Assembly: GCA_903847315.1 (NCBI GenBank)
Contig: CAINDG010000012.1
Coordinates: 1-51,441 of the forward strand
Direction: 5' to 3'
Source of the DNA: an uncultured Planctomycetota bacterium
GTDB taxonomy: Bacteria > Planctomycetota > Phycisphaerae > Sedimentisphaerales > UBA12454
Length of the DNA: 51,441 nucleotides
Shown: piece after piece, positions 35,247-42,768 of the stretch
How the letters are laid out: each line of letters starts with the position of its first letter
How positions within the stretch are numbered: the stretch's first letter is position 1
The notes under the pieces: generated by a model
Seen by the model: only the letters and a program-made list of their open reading frames with translations
Databases searched by the model: none
Told to the model about the DNA's origin: nothing
Made by a program: the position numbers and the translations under genes

Positions 35247-36962
35247 ATGACAAAATATCCACGACCGGCACTAACACGCACAAATACACTGCTTTTGATT
35301 GTATTTTTCACGGCATTATCGCTCATCATCCAGCCCGTCAAAGCAAAAGCAGATAATTATATAATTGTTTACAGGAATCATTTACAAAAGCAAAATATGC
35401 TTATGAGCCGTCCGACGTTTCCTGTTTCGCGCAGCTTCAATATTATTCCCGCTGTAGCCGCTCAGCTCGATGCCAACCAGGTCAAACAACTTCGGAAAAA
35501 TCCCGACGTTGAGTACATCGAGCCGGACTACAAAATTTACGCATTGGGAAGTCCCGATACTATCTGCGCCAATTCATTGTCAGGCATTAATGCTTTGTCT
35601 TCTTCTCAGACAATTCCTTACGGCATCACTATGGTAAACGCCCCGGCAGTATGGTCGCGAACTAAGGGCGCGGGCGTAAGAGTCGCTGTTATGGATACCG
35701 GTATAAATATGTCTCATCCTGACAGAGGCAATGTGGTCGCTTCGGTCAGTTTCGTAACGGATGAACCGGTGGAGGATTTTGACGGCCACGGCACACATAC
35801 TTCCGGCATTATCGCGGCAGCGGATAACGGTATCGGCGTTGTCGGAGTCGCGCCGCAGACCGATTTACTCATCGCCAAGGTAATGGACAACACCGGCACA
35901 GGTCAAACAAGCTGGCTTATTTCCGGTATTGAATGGGCCGTCAATAACAACGCTAAAGTAATTAGTATGAGTTTAGGCAGTTCCAGCTACTCATCGGCTT
36001 TGGACACTGCCTGCAGCAACGCGTACGCGGCCGGCACGCTTCTGGTCGCGGCGGCGGGGAACGACAACACGAATACAGCTTTCTACCCGGCCTCCCTGTC
36101 TTCGGTGATTTCTGTCGCGGCGGTGGACCAGAATAAAAACAAGGCGAGTTTCTCAAATTATGGACCGACTATCGCACTTGCCGCGCCGGGCGTGTCTGTT
36201 TACTCGACAGTTCCGATCAGCACTGATCCCAACAATGCCACTGCTAATGCAATATGGAGCAGCACAAGCCATTCGGCAAATATGATAACCGGCACAGCAC
36301 CCGGCACAGTCAGCGGGACAATCTGCAATTGCGGCCTTGCTAACGGCGCCGACTCGCAGAATACCTGCCCTGATAGTGTCGCTGGAAATATTGCCCATAT
36401 CCGCAGAGGCACAACCACCTTTGCCGAGAAAGTAGCACACGCCAAATCCAAAGGCGCCATCGGCGTTATCATTTCAAATAATGTTTCCGGCAATTTCAAC
36501 GGCACCCTCAGTGATGGAAATTCGCTTGTTGTTGTATCGATTTCAAAAACCGACGGCGATACCCTCCAGACACTCGCACAATCGGGCATTACAGGAACTG
36601 TTTCCGTCAGTGGCACTTTGTACGCCTATTACAGCGGCACCTCGATGGCATGCCCCCATGTCTCAGGCGTCGCGGCTCTTATTTTCGCCGCTGCCCCTTA
36701 CGATATCACCCCTGCACAGGTTTCTAATATCCTGTTCAATTCCGCCCAGGACCTTGGCACATCTGGCAGAGACGATACTTTTGGCTACGGCCTGGTTGAC
36801 GCAAACTCGGCACTGCAACTGGAGAGATTTAATTTTCTGGCGATTTTCGCAAGTCAATGGCTCCAGACCTGCTCGGCATCTTCGTGGTGCGAAGGAATGG
36901 ACATCAATCACAGCGGCAGAGTTGATTTTGTGGATTTCGCTGCCTTAGCGCAAAACTGGTAA
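35247..36962 (+). CDS. Secreted subtilisin-like serine protease with dockerin-like end
   Basis: 571 residues: signal peptide to about residue 34, an I9-like propeptide (ADNYIIVYRN to PDVEYIEPDY, 36-95), and an S8 catalytic domain. The triad is D150 (VMDTG), H181 (DGHGTHTSG) and S466 (SGTSMACPH), with oxyanion N272. A protease-associated (PA) domain is inserted at about 345-455 between His and Ser, as in many secreted subtilases. The C-terminus MDINHSGRVDFVDFAALAQNW (start MDINHSGRVDFVDFAA) is a single dockerin-like module. It is expected outside the cell and probably helps degrade protein in polysaccharide-rich material. Confidence 0.92.
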   Translation: MTKYPRPALTRTNTLLLIVFFTALSLIIQPVKAKADNYIIVYRNHLQKQNMLMSRPTFPVSRSFNIIPAVAAQLDANQVKQLRKNPDVEYIEPDYKIYALGSPDTICANSLSGINALSSSQTIPYGITMVNAPAVWSRTKGAGVRVAVMDTGINMSHPDRGNVVASVSFVTDEPVEDFDGHGTHTSGIIAAADNGIGVVGVAPQTDLLIAKVMDNTGTGQTSWLISGIEWAVNNNAKVISMSLGSSSYSSALDTACSNAYAAGTLLVAAAGNDNTNTAFYPASLSSVISVAAVDQNKNKASFSNYGPTIALAAPGVSVYSTVPISTDPNNATANAIWSSTSHSANMITGTAPGTVSGTICNCGLANGADSQNTCPDSVAGNIAHIRRGTTTFAEKVAHAKSKGAIGVIISNNVSGNFNGTLSDGNSLVVVSISKTDGDTLQTLAQSGITGTVSVSGTLYAYYSGTSMACPHVSGVAALIFAAAPYDITPAQVSNILFNSAQDLGTSGRDDTFGYGLVDANSALQLERFNFLAIFASQWLQTCSASSWCEGMDINHSGRVDFVDFAALAQNW

Positions 36963-36981
36963 CCCGGTAGGTTCACTTGTT

Positions 36982-37323
36982 CTAATTCCTTCGTCTTCTT
37001 CTGTCTTTCTGTTTCCTGATTTTTTCTATTTTTTTTGCTTCTGGGCTTTCTTCCCCCAGTAATTTATTCTCCAGCAGTTCGCACATTTGTTTTCTCGCAT
37101 AATAACGGTTCAGTCCCTGGCTCCGGCTCTTTTGAACCTTGACTGCCAACCCGCTGGGAATATGTTTTAAATAGACACATGAGGAAGTTTTATTAACTTT
37201 CTGTCCTCCCGCCCCGCCGCTTCGAACGAATTTTTCTTCAATATCATTCTCAAGTAGATTGCAGTTATGCATCCGCTTTTCAAGCTCTCGTGTCTTTCGC
37301 TCCGTAATCCCAAAATTAATCAT
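36982..37323 (-). CDS. RF-1-domain peptidyl-tRNA hydrolase-like protein
   Basis: 113 residues containing only the class I release factor catalytic domain: FVRSGGAGGQKVNKTSSCV with the GGQ motif, followed by SRSQGLNRYYARKQM and a Lys/Arg-rich tail. Without a codon-recognition domain it probably rescues stalled ribosomes, like ArfB/YaeJ or mitochondrial ICT1. The wording near GGQ is closer to RF2 than to ArfB, so it may be a separate family. It converges with the protease gene 19 bp away and precedes tadA on the opposite end. Confidence 0.82.
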   Translation of the reverse strand: MINFGITERKTRELEKRMHNCNLLENDIEEKFVRSGGAGGQKVNKTSSCVYLKHIPSGLAVKVQKSRSQGLNRYYARKQMCELLENKLLGEESPEAKKIEKIRKQKDRRRRRN

Positions 37324-37344
37324 ATATCTTACCTTTGACGCCGG

Positions 37345-37406
37345 TTAGCCCCGCCACCTGTGGGCGGGGTTCGTCATTGCGAGGCCGCAACCGAAGCAAT
37401 CTCGTA
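37345..37406. repeat. Composite hairpin plus GTCATTGCGAG repeat, copy 2
   Basis: TTAG, hairpin CCCCGCC/GGCGGGG (37349-37355/37363-37369), then GTCATTGCGAG to CAATCTCGTA at 37373-37406. The stem differs from copy 1, but the tail is nearly identical, with three extra bases. It is in the 98-bp gap between the RF-like gene and tadA. Confidence 0.7.
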
Positions 37407-37421
37407 ACCGTTTAACGTTTT

Positions 37422-37898
37422 TCAGAATTCTTTATCGTTTCGTTCTCTTTTTACACGGAAGAAATCCTGCAGTATTTTTGTGCAGTCTTCGGCGAGAACG
37501 CCTTTGGTTATTTCGACTCTATGGTTCAGTCGCGCATCTTGTACGATATTATACAGGCTTCCGCAGGCTCCTGCCTTTGGGTCGTCGCAGCCGAAAACGA
37601 GTCTGTCAATTCTGGCCAGTACTAAAGCTCCAGCGCACATTGCGCAGGGTTCGAGTGTGACATATATTGTGCAGTCGTGCAGTCGCCAGTGTCCGATATG
37701 TTCAGACGCTGCTGTAAGTGCTATGATTTCAGCATGGGCGGTTGGGTCGTTGAGTTGATGCCGCTGGTTTCGGCCTTTGGCTATGATTTGATTTTCATGG
37801 ACTATGACGGCTCCGACCGGCACATCGTCATTTTCGAGGGCGATATATGCCTGGTCGATTGCCGCCCGCATAAACTGTTGGTCTTGTTTTTCATCCAT
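37422..37898 (-). CDS. tadA: tRNA-specific adenosine deaminase
   Basis: 158 residues from the ATG at 37898. A GTG at 37922 would add eight residues, but the ATG start gives the N-terminus [12 protein letters not shown] at the position usual for TadA. The zinc and proton-shuttle motif is H55-A-E57, and the second zinc motif is PCAMC (84-88). The enzyme makes inosine at the wobble position of tRNA-Arg. The family also includes guanine deaminases, but the short length and PCAMCAGA favour TadA. Confidence 0.9.
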   Translation of the reverse strand: MDEKQDQQFMRAAIDQAYIALENDDVPVGAVIVHENQIIAKGRNQRHQLNDPTAHAEIIALTAASEHIGHWRLHDCTIYVTLEPCAMCAGALVLARIDRLVFGCDDPKAGACGSLYNIVQDARLNHRVEITKGVLAEDCTKILQDFFRVKRERNDKEF

Positions 37899-37997
37899 CG
37901 CCAAGAGGTTAGCTCCACTCACCTGTTTACCCCGTGAGATGTCCGCTCGCAGGCGAGACTTATCTCATTGGGGCTCCATTTTTCACCATCGGCAAAA

Positions 37998-38069
37998 TAC
38001 CCCCAAGGGGAGTCGAACCCCTGCTATCGGCTTGAGAAGCCGGTGTCCTAACCACTAGACGATGGGGGC
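37998..38069 (-). tRNA. tRNA-Glu (CTC)
   Basis: Acceptor GCCCCCA/TGGGGGT with a G-T closing pair, discriminator A. The anticodon loop is TTCTCAA, anticodon CTC. The T arm AGGGG-TTCGACT-CCCCT is complete. The D-arm motif TCGTCTAGTGG is typical of tRNA-Glu. CCA is not encoded. The first anticodon-stem pair is a C-A mismatch. Confidence 0.9.
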
Positions 38070-38109
38070 GAAAAAAAAATAAAAAGTAAAAAACAAATAG
38101 TAAAATCAC

Positions 38110-38141
38110 CCCCGTTAGATAGCTGCGGGCATCTAACGGGG
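38110..38141. repeat. Perfect 11-bp inverted repeat between tRNA genes
   Basis: CCCCGTTAGAT (38110-38120) and ATCTAACGGGG (38131-38141) with a 10-nt loop. It lies between tRNA-Met and tRNA-Glu, both on the minus strand. No T run follows in either direction, so a processing or pausing hairpin is more likely than a terminator. Confidence 0.7.
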
Positions 38142-38159
38142 CAAGAGTATCAAAAATAA

Positions 38160-38233
38160 TGGCGGCGGGTGGAGTCGAACCGCCGACCCTGGGCTTATGA
38201 ATCCCATGCTCTAACCAACTGAGCTACGCCGCC
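38160..38233 (-). tRNA. tRNA-Met (CAT)
   Basis: Acceptor GGCGGCG/CGCCGCC, discriminator A, anticodon loop TTCATAA, D arm TAGCTCAGTTGGTTAGAGC. CCA is not encoded. The elongator type fits, because the first acceptor pair is normal. A tRNA-Ile with lysidine-modified CAT cannot be excluded. The T stem has a C-A mismatch. Confidence 0.88.
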
Positions 38234-38351
38234 AAAACAATGTCTAATTTACAGCCAAAAAAGGTTTTTTGCAAGAAGATAAGAGGTAAGCATTTACGGC
38301 CTGATAATAATACTAAAAAACAAGTGATTTCCCCCCTCCGTTTGAGCGCAT

Positions 38352-38445
38352 AAAAAAAGCGGACCCTGCAATGCCCAAAGCCTTTGAGCTCATAGCCGGC
38401 CACTGGCCGGGAGCACCCAAAGCACACTGCAGGCCTTACCCGCTC
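38352..38445 (-). ncRNA. Candidate small RNA with rod-like fold and own terminator
   Basis: Read on the minus strand, AGCGG (38440-38444) pairs with CCGCT (38358-38362), and CCTGCA pairs with TGCAGG. CTTTG pairs with CAAAG, GCTC with GAGC, and CCGGCC with GGCCGG around a 3-nt tip, giving a long interrupted rod. The outer stem is followed by seven T (38352-38358), so transcription would end there. A promoter-like pair starts the RNA at about the first stem base. Length is about 94 nt. It lacks the SRP GGAA tip and does not match tmRNA, 6S or RNase P. Confidence 0.45.
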
Positions 38446-38451
38446 ACAAAA

Positions 38452-38480
38452 AACATAAGATATAATCCGAAAAATTCCAA
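38452..38480 (-). promoter_or_regulatory. Candidate promoter of the small RNA
   Basis: Minus strand TTGGAA (38475-38480), 17 bp, TATGTT (38452-38457). Each hexamer matches 4 of 6. The predicted start, about 7 nt later at 38445, coincides with the first base before the outer stem. Confidence 0.35.
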
Positions 38481-38539
38481 AAAATATCGCAAAAAACAGA
38501 GGAATTTCGGCCTTTTCACCACAGAACCACCAAAAAACC

Positions 38540-38568
38540 TTGACTTTTACCCCTAAAATTGCTATCAT
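38540..38568 (+). promoter_or_regulatory. Sigma-70 promoter of the PEP-CTERM metalloprotease
   Basis: TTGACT (38540-38545), 17-bp spacer, TATCAT (38563-38568), each matching 5 of 6. Predicted start near 38575 gives a leader of about 60 nt to the ATG at 38635. Confidence 0.65.
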
Positions 38569-38634
38569 AATAGTGCATTTAATTGGGGTTGGGAAAACGC
38601 ATTATTATCGTGTTTAAGTCCGGTAGATAAAACT

Positions 38635-39384
38635 ATGTTTATCACGAAAAGACATTTTATCACAGCGCTCTTATTGTCGACAATCGCCATTGTCACAAGC
38701 ATCTCTGCAAGTCCGACATATATACACGATATCGCGACGCAAACAATCGAGGGAACCGCGTCAAGTCCGCCATTCGGCTGGGGCTATAAATACGATATAG
38801 GATTCAGCAATCTTGAAATGAATATTCAATTGCAAATTCTCCTGAGAGGCTCCGCTCCTGATTCGTCATTACTGCAGACATGGGAAGACGGCATAGAAAA
38901 TATGTGGAGCAAAAAATTCGATGTCGCCGACAGGTCATTCCGCTATCATATTAATTTTGATGTTAGTTTTACTACCGAAGCGTCAGGCTCCATCGACCAG
39001 TCTGTATTGGTTATAGACGGCCAGGGCAGCGGAAATATGTTTAACTGGTACACAATTTCCGATCAGGGAGCAGAATACAACGGCCAAGCCGCTGCTCACG
39101 AATTCGGACATATGCTCGGCTTATATGACGAATACACCAGCGGGATGCTTGACCCTTCCGACTTCATCGATACTACCAGTATTATGGGCAGTCTCGACGG
39201 TATAACATACACAAGACATTATCAGGCGTTTCTGGACTGGCTCCAGCCGGCGGCAAACGGCCGAAAATTATCCCTTACTGCATACGACCCAGATTGGGTT
39301 AATCCAACAATTCCAGAACCCGCCTCCGCAGCGATAATGACATTGGGCGGTTTACTGTTTGCCTTGAAACGAAGGAAACGATAG
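38635..39384 (+). CDS. PEP-CTERM-anchored zinc metalloprotease-like protein
   Basis: 249 residues. A signal peptide ends near residue 25 (ISA-S). The zinc motif H155-E156-x2-H159-x2-G-x2-D165 (HEFGHMLGLYDEY) is of the gluzincin/metzincin HExxH class, with Asp as the possible third ligand. The C-terminus has a PEP motif and helix with basic end (IPEPASAAIMTLGGLLFALK, then RRKR), the signal read by exosortase. The protein should be secreted, sorted and then cut from its C-terminal helix. No exosortase gene is in the window. Confidence 0.85.
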   Translation: MFITKRHFITALLLSTIAIVTSISASPTYIHDIATQTIEGTASSPPFGWGYKYDIGFSNLEMNIQLQILLRGSAPDSSLLQTWEDGIENMWSKKFDVADRSFRYHINFDVSFTTEASGSIDQSVLVIDGQGSGNMFNWYTISDQGAEYNGQAAAHEFGHMLGLYDEYTSGMLDPSDFIDTTSIMGSLDGITYTRHYQAFLDWLQPAANGRKLSLTAYDPDWVNPTIPEPASAAIMTLGGLLFALKRRKR

Positions 39385-39406
39385 CGTATCTCGTGAAGTG
39401 TGAAGT

Positions 39407-39436
39407 AAAATAAAAAACCCTCGGCAGAGCCGAGGG
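39407..39436 (-). terminator. Intrinsic terminator of the M23 peptidase gene
   Basis: Minus strand CCCTCGGC/GCCGAGGG (39429-39436 and 39418-39425) with a 3-nt loop, then six T (39412-39417) and a further T-rich run. It lies 69 bp beyond the stop at 39505 and could also serve the converging metalloprotease gene. Confidence 0.8.
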
Positions 39437-39504
39437 CTAAATATATCACCTCTGAATTAGAAAATCAAAAATAGTAAACGCCCCCCCTATTATTCTGTAT
39501 ATGA

Positions 39505-42500
39505 TTATGGCGATGTGCCTTCAAGCCAGTGATCGGCAAAAATCGCAAAGTCAAGAATATCGACAGTACCGCTTTTGTCAAAATCACAGCCGTAGCACCA
39601 ATCAGGAGACTCACATGCCGTCTGTTTCCAATGCGAAGAGAACAAAGTATAATCGACAAAATTCACTTTACCGTTCATATCTAAATCGGCCACCGACCAC
39701 AACTGAAACCTTGTACCTTCAAGCCACCATTCGGCAAAGATCATGAGGTCAAGAATATCGATTTGACCGTTTTTATCAAAATCGCAGCCGTTGCACCAGT
39801 CGGGGTACTTACATCCTGTCTGTTTCCATCTTTTGGAGAACAAGACGTAGTCAGCAAAATTCACTTTACTGTCCATATCTACATCTGCCACCGGCCATAA
39901 CCAGAACTCGGAAAATATCTGCAAATCTTTAAAATCGACAACGCCATCGTGGTTGAAATCGCTGCCATTACACCAATTTGGCTCTGAGCAAGATGCATTT
40001 TGCCAGAACTTTGCAAAGATGCTGAAATCGTAAAAATTCGGTATCCCATCATTATTCAAATCCACAGTCATTGGACTATGTGAGACCGGATTGACGGTGA
40101 AATTAGCAACTAAAGTTCGGTTGCCACTGAGCGTAAAGTTATAACTGGCGGATGAACTTACCACACTGCTATTCTCCGTCCAGTTGGCAAACGTGTAGCC
40201 GCTGTTGGCTGTGGCCGTCACTGTCCATGAACTGCCGGATGCAAACGTCCCGCCGCCACTGACCGTGCCGCCAGCACTTGGCGATGCGCTTACCGTAATC
40301 GTGTATTGCGGGATCAACGTGTAGAGCCCCAATGCCGACGTGGTCGTACCACTGACGATCTGCACCGTGAAGCCCGATGGCGTCGTGTAGCCGCTGACCG
40401 TGCTGAAGGCCAGCGGGTGATTGCCAACCGTCAAACCGGAAACCGTCGCCCCGTTGCTTTGCCACGTTCCGCCGTCCACCTGCCACATCGCCCCGGCACT
40501 CACCGCACCAGCCGGACTAAGTGTGACCTGCACCGACCCCGCCGTCGCGCCCCCAACGTATGTCAGTCTTACCGCATCGCATGCGATCATCCGTTTCAGA
40601 GAAGACGGCTCCCCTGTGTTGTCATTTAGCCTGACGTACTGGTCACCGCTCGATGCGAAATCATAAGTGCCCAAGCTCACCCACGCATTTGCATATGCAT
40701 TCTGATCAATGGTCGCGTAACTCACTGTCTGCGCATGGTGTATTTCGTATTTCGTTTGGACAGAAGTCGCGTAATTATTAGGTACGAAGACTGAGACTTC
40801 ATACTGGCCAGCCAAGAATCGGCCTTCCGTGTAGTCCCTAAAGCCGTTCAGGTTCCATCTTGCCCAGCAATCGGCGGCGGCACCGTCCGATGCATATGTC
40901 CACCAAAGATGCTGACTCCATCCTACCGATGATGAGCTGTACGCTGTCCATGAACTCCCCTGTTTGGAAAAGAAGGAAGCGGGAGTGTCCTCATCGATAA
41001 TAAGCGATTTTCCTATGAAATAGGAAGGTGAGTACCACAATCCGACAATATCCGTATGATCCGGAGGCGCGTAACCTTTATAGTGCCATTTACCGTCGCT
41101 ATCCGTGGCTGTATCGTAAGCGCCGCTTCGAATTCCAAAATGAAGATGGTGTGTCGGCCCGCCACTATCTACGTCATCAGGGGAAACGTAGCCTATTGGT
41201 GATCCAATGGTCACTTGTTGTCCGACTGAAACTGAGAATTTGATGTGATAGTACACGCTACAAACGAAGGACCCGTTGGGGAGTTGGTGTTCGATTATGA
41301 CGAGCGGAAAGGGGTCTGATGTGTACCCCGCGAAGCGCACTGTTCCGTTCGCACAGGCGTATGCTGCATCGGCTGGCCCACCATTTCGCCAAACGTCCTC
41401 TCCGAGATGATATCCGTTCCAGGATGCAACCCACTTGCCAAATGCAAACCCGGGGCGACAATACCAGTCCCCGGCCAGTGGAAACTGCCAGTTGTCAGCT
41501 ATCTGCCCACTGGTGGTAAAATTTGCCACCAGATTTCGGTCGCCATTGAGTGTGAACGTGTAACTGGCCGAGGAACTAACCACACTGCCGTTCTCCGTCC
41601 AGTTGGCAAAGGTGTAGCCGCTATTGGCCGTGGCCGTCACCGTGCGGGAACTGCCCGATGCATACGTTCCGCCGCCACTCGCCGTGCCGCCCGCAGTTGG
41701 CGACGCGCTTAGTGAAATCGTATAGTTGACCGTATTGACGGTAAAATTCGCCACCAAGGTGCGATTGCCCGTCACAGTGAAAGTGTAACTAGCCGACGTA
41801 CTCACCACGCTTCCATTTTCCGTCCAAGAAGAGAACGCGTAGCCGCTGTTTGCCGTCGCATAAAGAGTCGCAGAACTGCCGGATGAGTAACTTCCACCGC
41901 CGCTGACAGTGCCGCCAGCACTTGGTGATGCTGAAATACTGATACTATAAGTTGTGACTGTACTGATGGTAAAATTACCGTCACTGGTGTCCTCGGCCAT
42001 GATGTACATGGAAGCGTCCATTGTCCGCACGCGCACTTTTGCCTGACTCGAACTGACTCCACTCGGCAACGTCCAACTATAGGACCGGGTGCTGGGCGTC
42101 AGGGAGGAACTGACCGTGGTGTATGTGCTTCCTCCGTCTGTCGAGTACGCCACCAACTGGTAACTCATCGCGGATGTGTCGCCGCTGGCTGTCCATGTCA
42201 CCGTATGCGTGCTGCCAGCAGTCCAGGATTCACCACCGTTAGGAGAAGACACTGTCAGCGTCGGTACAGGTTCCAGATAAGCGTCCACCGACCAGCCTGA
42301 ATAGCCATTGTTCCAGTTGATATACCACCATGTGTACGTGCCATCAGAATACGAGCTTGATGCGATGGTGCCTCTTGATCCTTGTGCTTCGGTTGTGAGG
42401 AGTGTTCCGCTTGTACTGTGAGTCGCGCGAACGGCAAGAGTCGCAGTCGTTTGCACGCGGCTTCCATTGGAAAAGGCAGCTTGTCCAAACGAGGCGAAAC

Positions 42501-42546
42501 CCAAAATTACAATTGCCATGAATGCGATTAGGTTTGTTTTAGCCAT
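39505..42546 (-). CDS. Large mosaic secreted M23-like peptidase with dockerin-like tail
   Basis: 1013 residues from the ATG at 42546 (GGAGGAAGAG upstream); a 23-residue extension is unsupported. After a signal peptide (to about residue 26) come an SH3-like region, an Ig-like segment (SSPNGGESWTAGSTHTVTW), two InlB-type repeats (SAGGTVSGGGSYSSGSS and relatives), then an M23 domain with HLGED and HHLHFGIR, the zinc ligand motifs. A golvesin-like region, a PEGA-like segment, a third InlB-type repeat and six dockerin-like modules (DFDKNGQIDILDLMIFAEWW type) follow. It probably cleaves peptide crosslinks or acts on an extracellular matrix. The repeat region is visibly GC-richer than its neighbours. 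Confidence 0.85.
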   Translation of the reverse strand: MAKTNLIAFMAIVILGFASFGQAAFSNGSRVQTTATLAVRATHSTSGTLLTTEAQGSRGTIASSSYSDGTYTWWYINWNNGYSGWSVDAYLEPVPTLTVSSPNGGESWTAGSTHTVTWTASGDTSAMSYQLVAYSTDGGSTYTTVSSSLTPSTRSYSWTLPSGVSSSQAKVRVRTMDASMYIMAEDTSDGNFTISTVTTYSISISASPSAGGTVSGGGSYSSGSSATLYATANSGYAFSSWTENGSVVSTSASYTFTVTGNRTLVANFTVNTVNYTISLSASPTAGGTASGGGTYASGSSRTVTATANSGYTFANWTENGSVVSSSASYTFTLNGDRNLVANFTTSGQIADNWQFPLAGDWYCRPGFAFGKWVASWNGYHLGEDVWRNGGPADAAYACANGTVRFAGYTSDPFPLVIIEHQLPNGSFVCSVYYHIKFSVSVGQQVTIGSPIGYVSPDDVDSGGPTHHLHFGIRSGAYDTATDSDGKWHYKGYAPPDHTDIVGLWYSPSYFIGKSLIIDEDTPASFFSKQGSSWTAYSSSSVGWSQHLWWTYASDGAAADCWARWNLNGFRDYTEGRFLAGQYEVSVFVPNNYATSVQTKYEIHHAQTVSYATIDQNAYANAWVSLGTYDFASSGDQYVRLNDNTGEPSSLKRMIACDAVRLTYVGGATAGSVQVTLSPAGAVSAGAMWQVDGGTWQSNGATVSGLTVGNHPLAFSTVSGYTTPSGFTVQIVSGTTTSALGLYTLIPQYTITVSASPSAGGTVSGGGTFASGSSWTVTATANSGYTFANWTENSSVVSSSASYNFTLSGNRTLVANFTVNPVSHSPMTVDLNNDGIPNFYDFSIFAKFWQNASCSEPNWCNGSDFNHDGVVDFKDLQIFSEFWLWPVADVDMDSKVNFADYVLFSKRWKQTGCKYPDWCNGCDFDKNGQIDILDLMIFAEWWLEGTRFQLWSVADLDMNGKVNFVDYTLFSSHWKQTACESPDWCYGCDFDKSGTVDILDFAIFADHWLEGTSP

Positions 42547-42628
42547 TTTCTCTTCCTCCGATTTTCTCTCCAAAACGATTATCGGCATAGTTGCTGTGCC
42601 AAGTAGAAATCCCACCGAACTTATGACT

Positions 42629-42656
42629 ATTATAGTAAGGATTTCAGCCAGTGCAA
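42629..42656 (-). promoter_or_regulatory. Promoter of the M23 peptidase gene
   Basis: Minus strand TTGCAC (42651-42656), 16 bp, perfect TATAAT (42629-42634). The leader to the ATG at 42546 would be about 76 nt. Confidence 0.5.
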
Positions 42657-42661
42657 GAAAA

Positions 42662-42763
42662 AACAGGGGAAATTAGAGCTTCAATTTTGGGTCAAAATTT
42701 ACGAGCAGAGTATTTTCCCAAAATGGCAGAAATTAGAAACTTAATTAGCAGACGTCCCCTATT
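42662..42763. repeat. Candidate miniature inverted-repeat element
   Basis: About 102 bp with imperfect inverted ends: AACAGGGGA on the left and AATAGGGGA read inward from the right. An internal hairpin ATTTTGGG/CCCAAAAT (42684-42691/42717-42724) and a repeated GAAATTAGA are inside. A related end (CCCCTATTATTCT) occurs at 39484-39496. It lies between the M23 gene's promoter region and the glycosyltransferase stop. Confidence 0.45.
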
Positions 42764-42768
42764 ATTCT

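Larger units (their letters stand above)
38234..38634. other. Intergenic region with candidate small RNA
   Basis: 401 bp between tRNA-Met and the metalloprotease gene. It contains the minus-strand hairpin RNA candidate at 38352-38445, its promoter, and the plus-strand promoter at 38540-38568. No convincing protein gene is present. Confidence 0.6.

Noticed and set aside
38352-38445. Reading the hairpin RNA as the signal recognition particle RNA
   Set aside because: The tip lacks the conserved GGAA loop and the AGCAG bulge region; only the size is similar.
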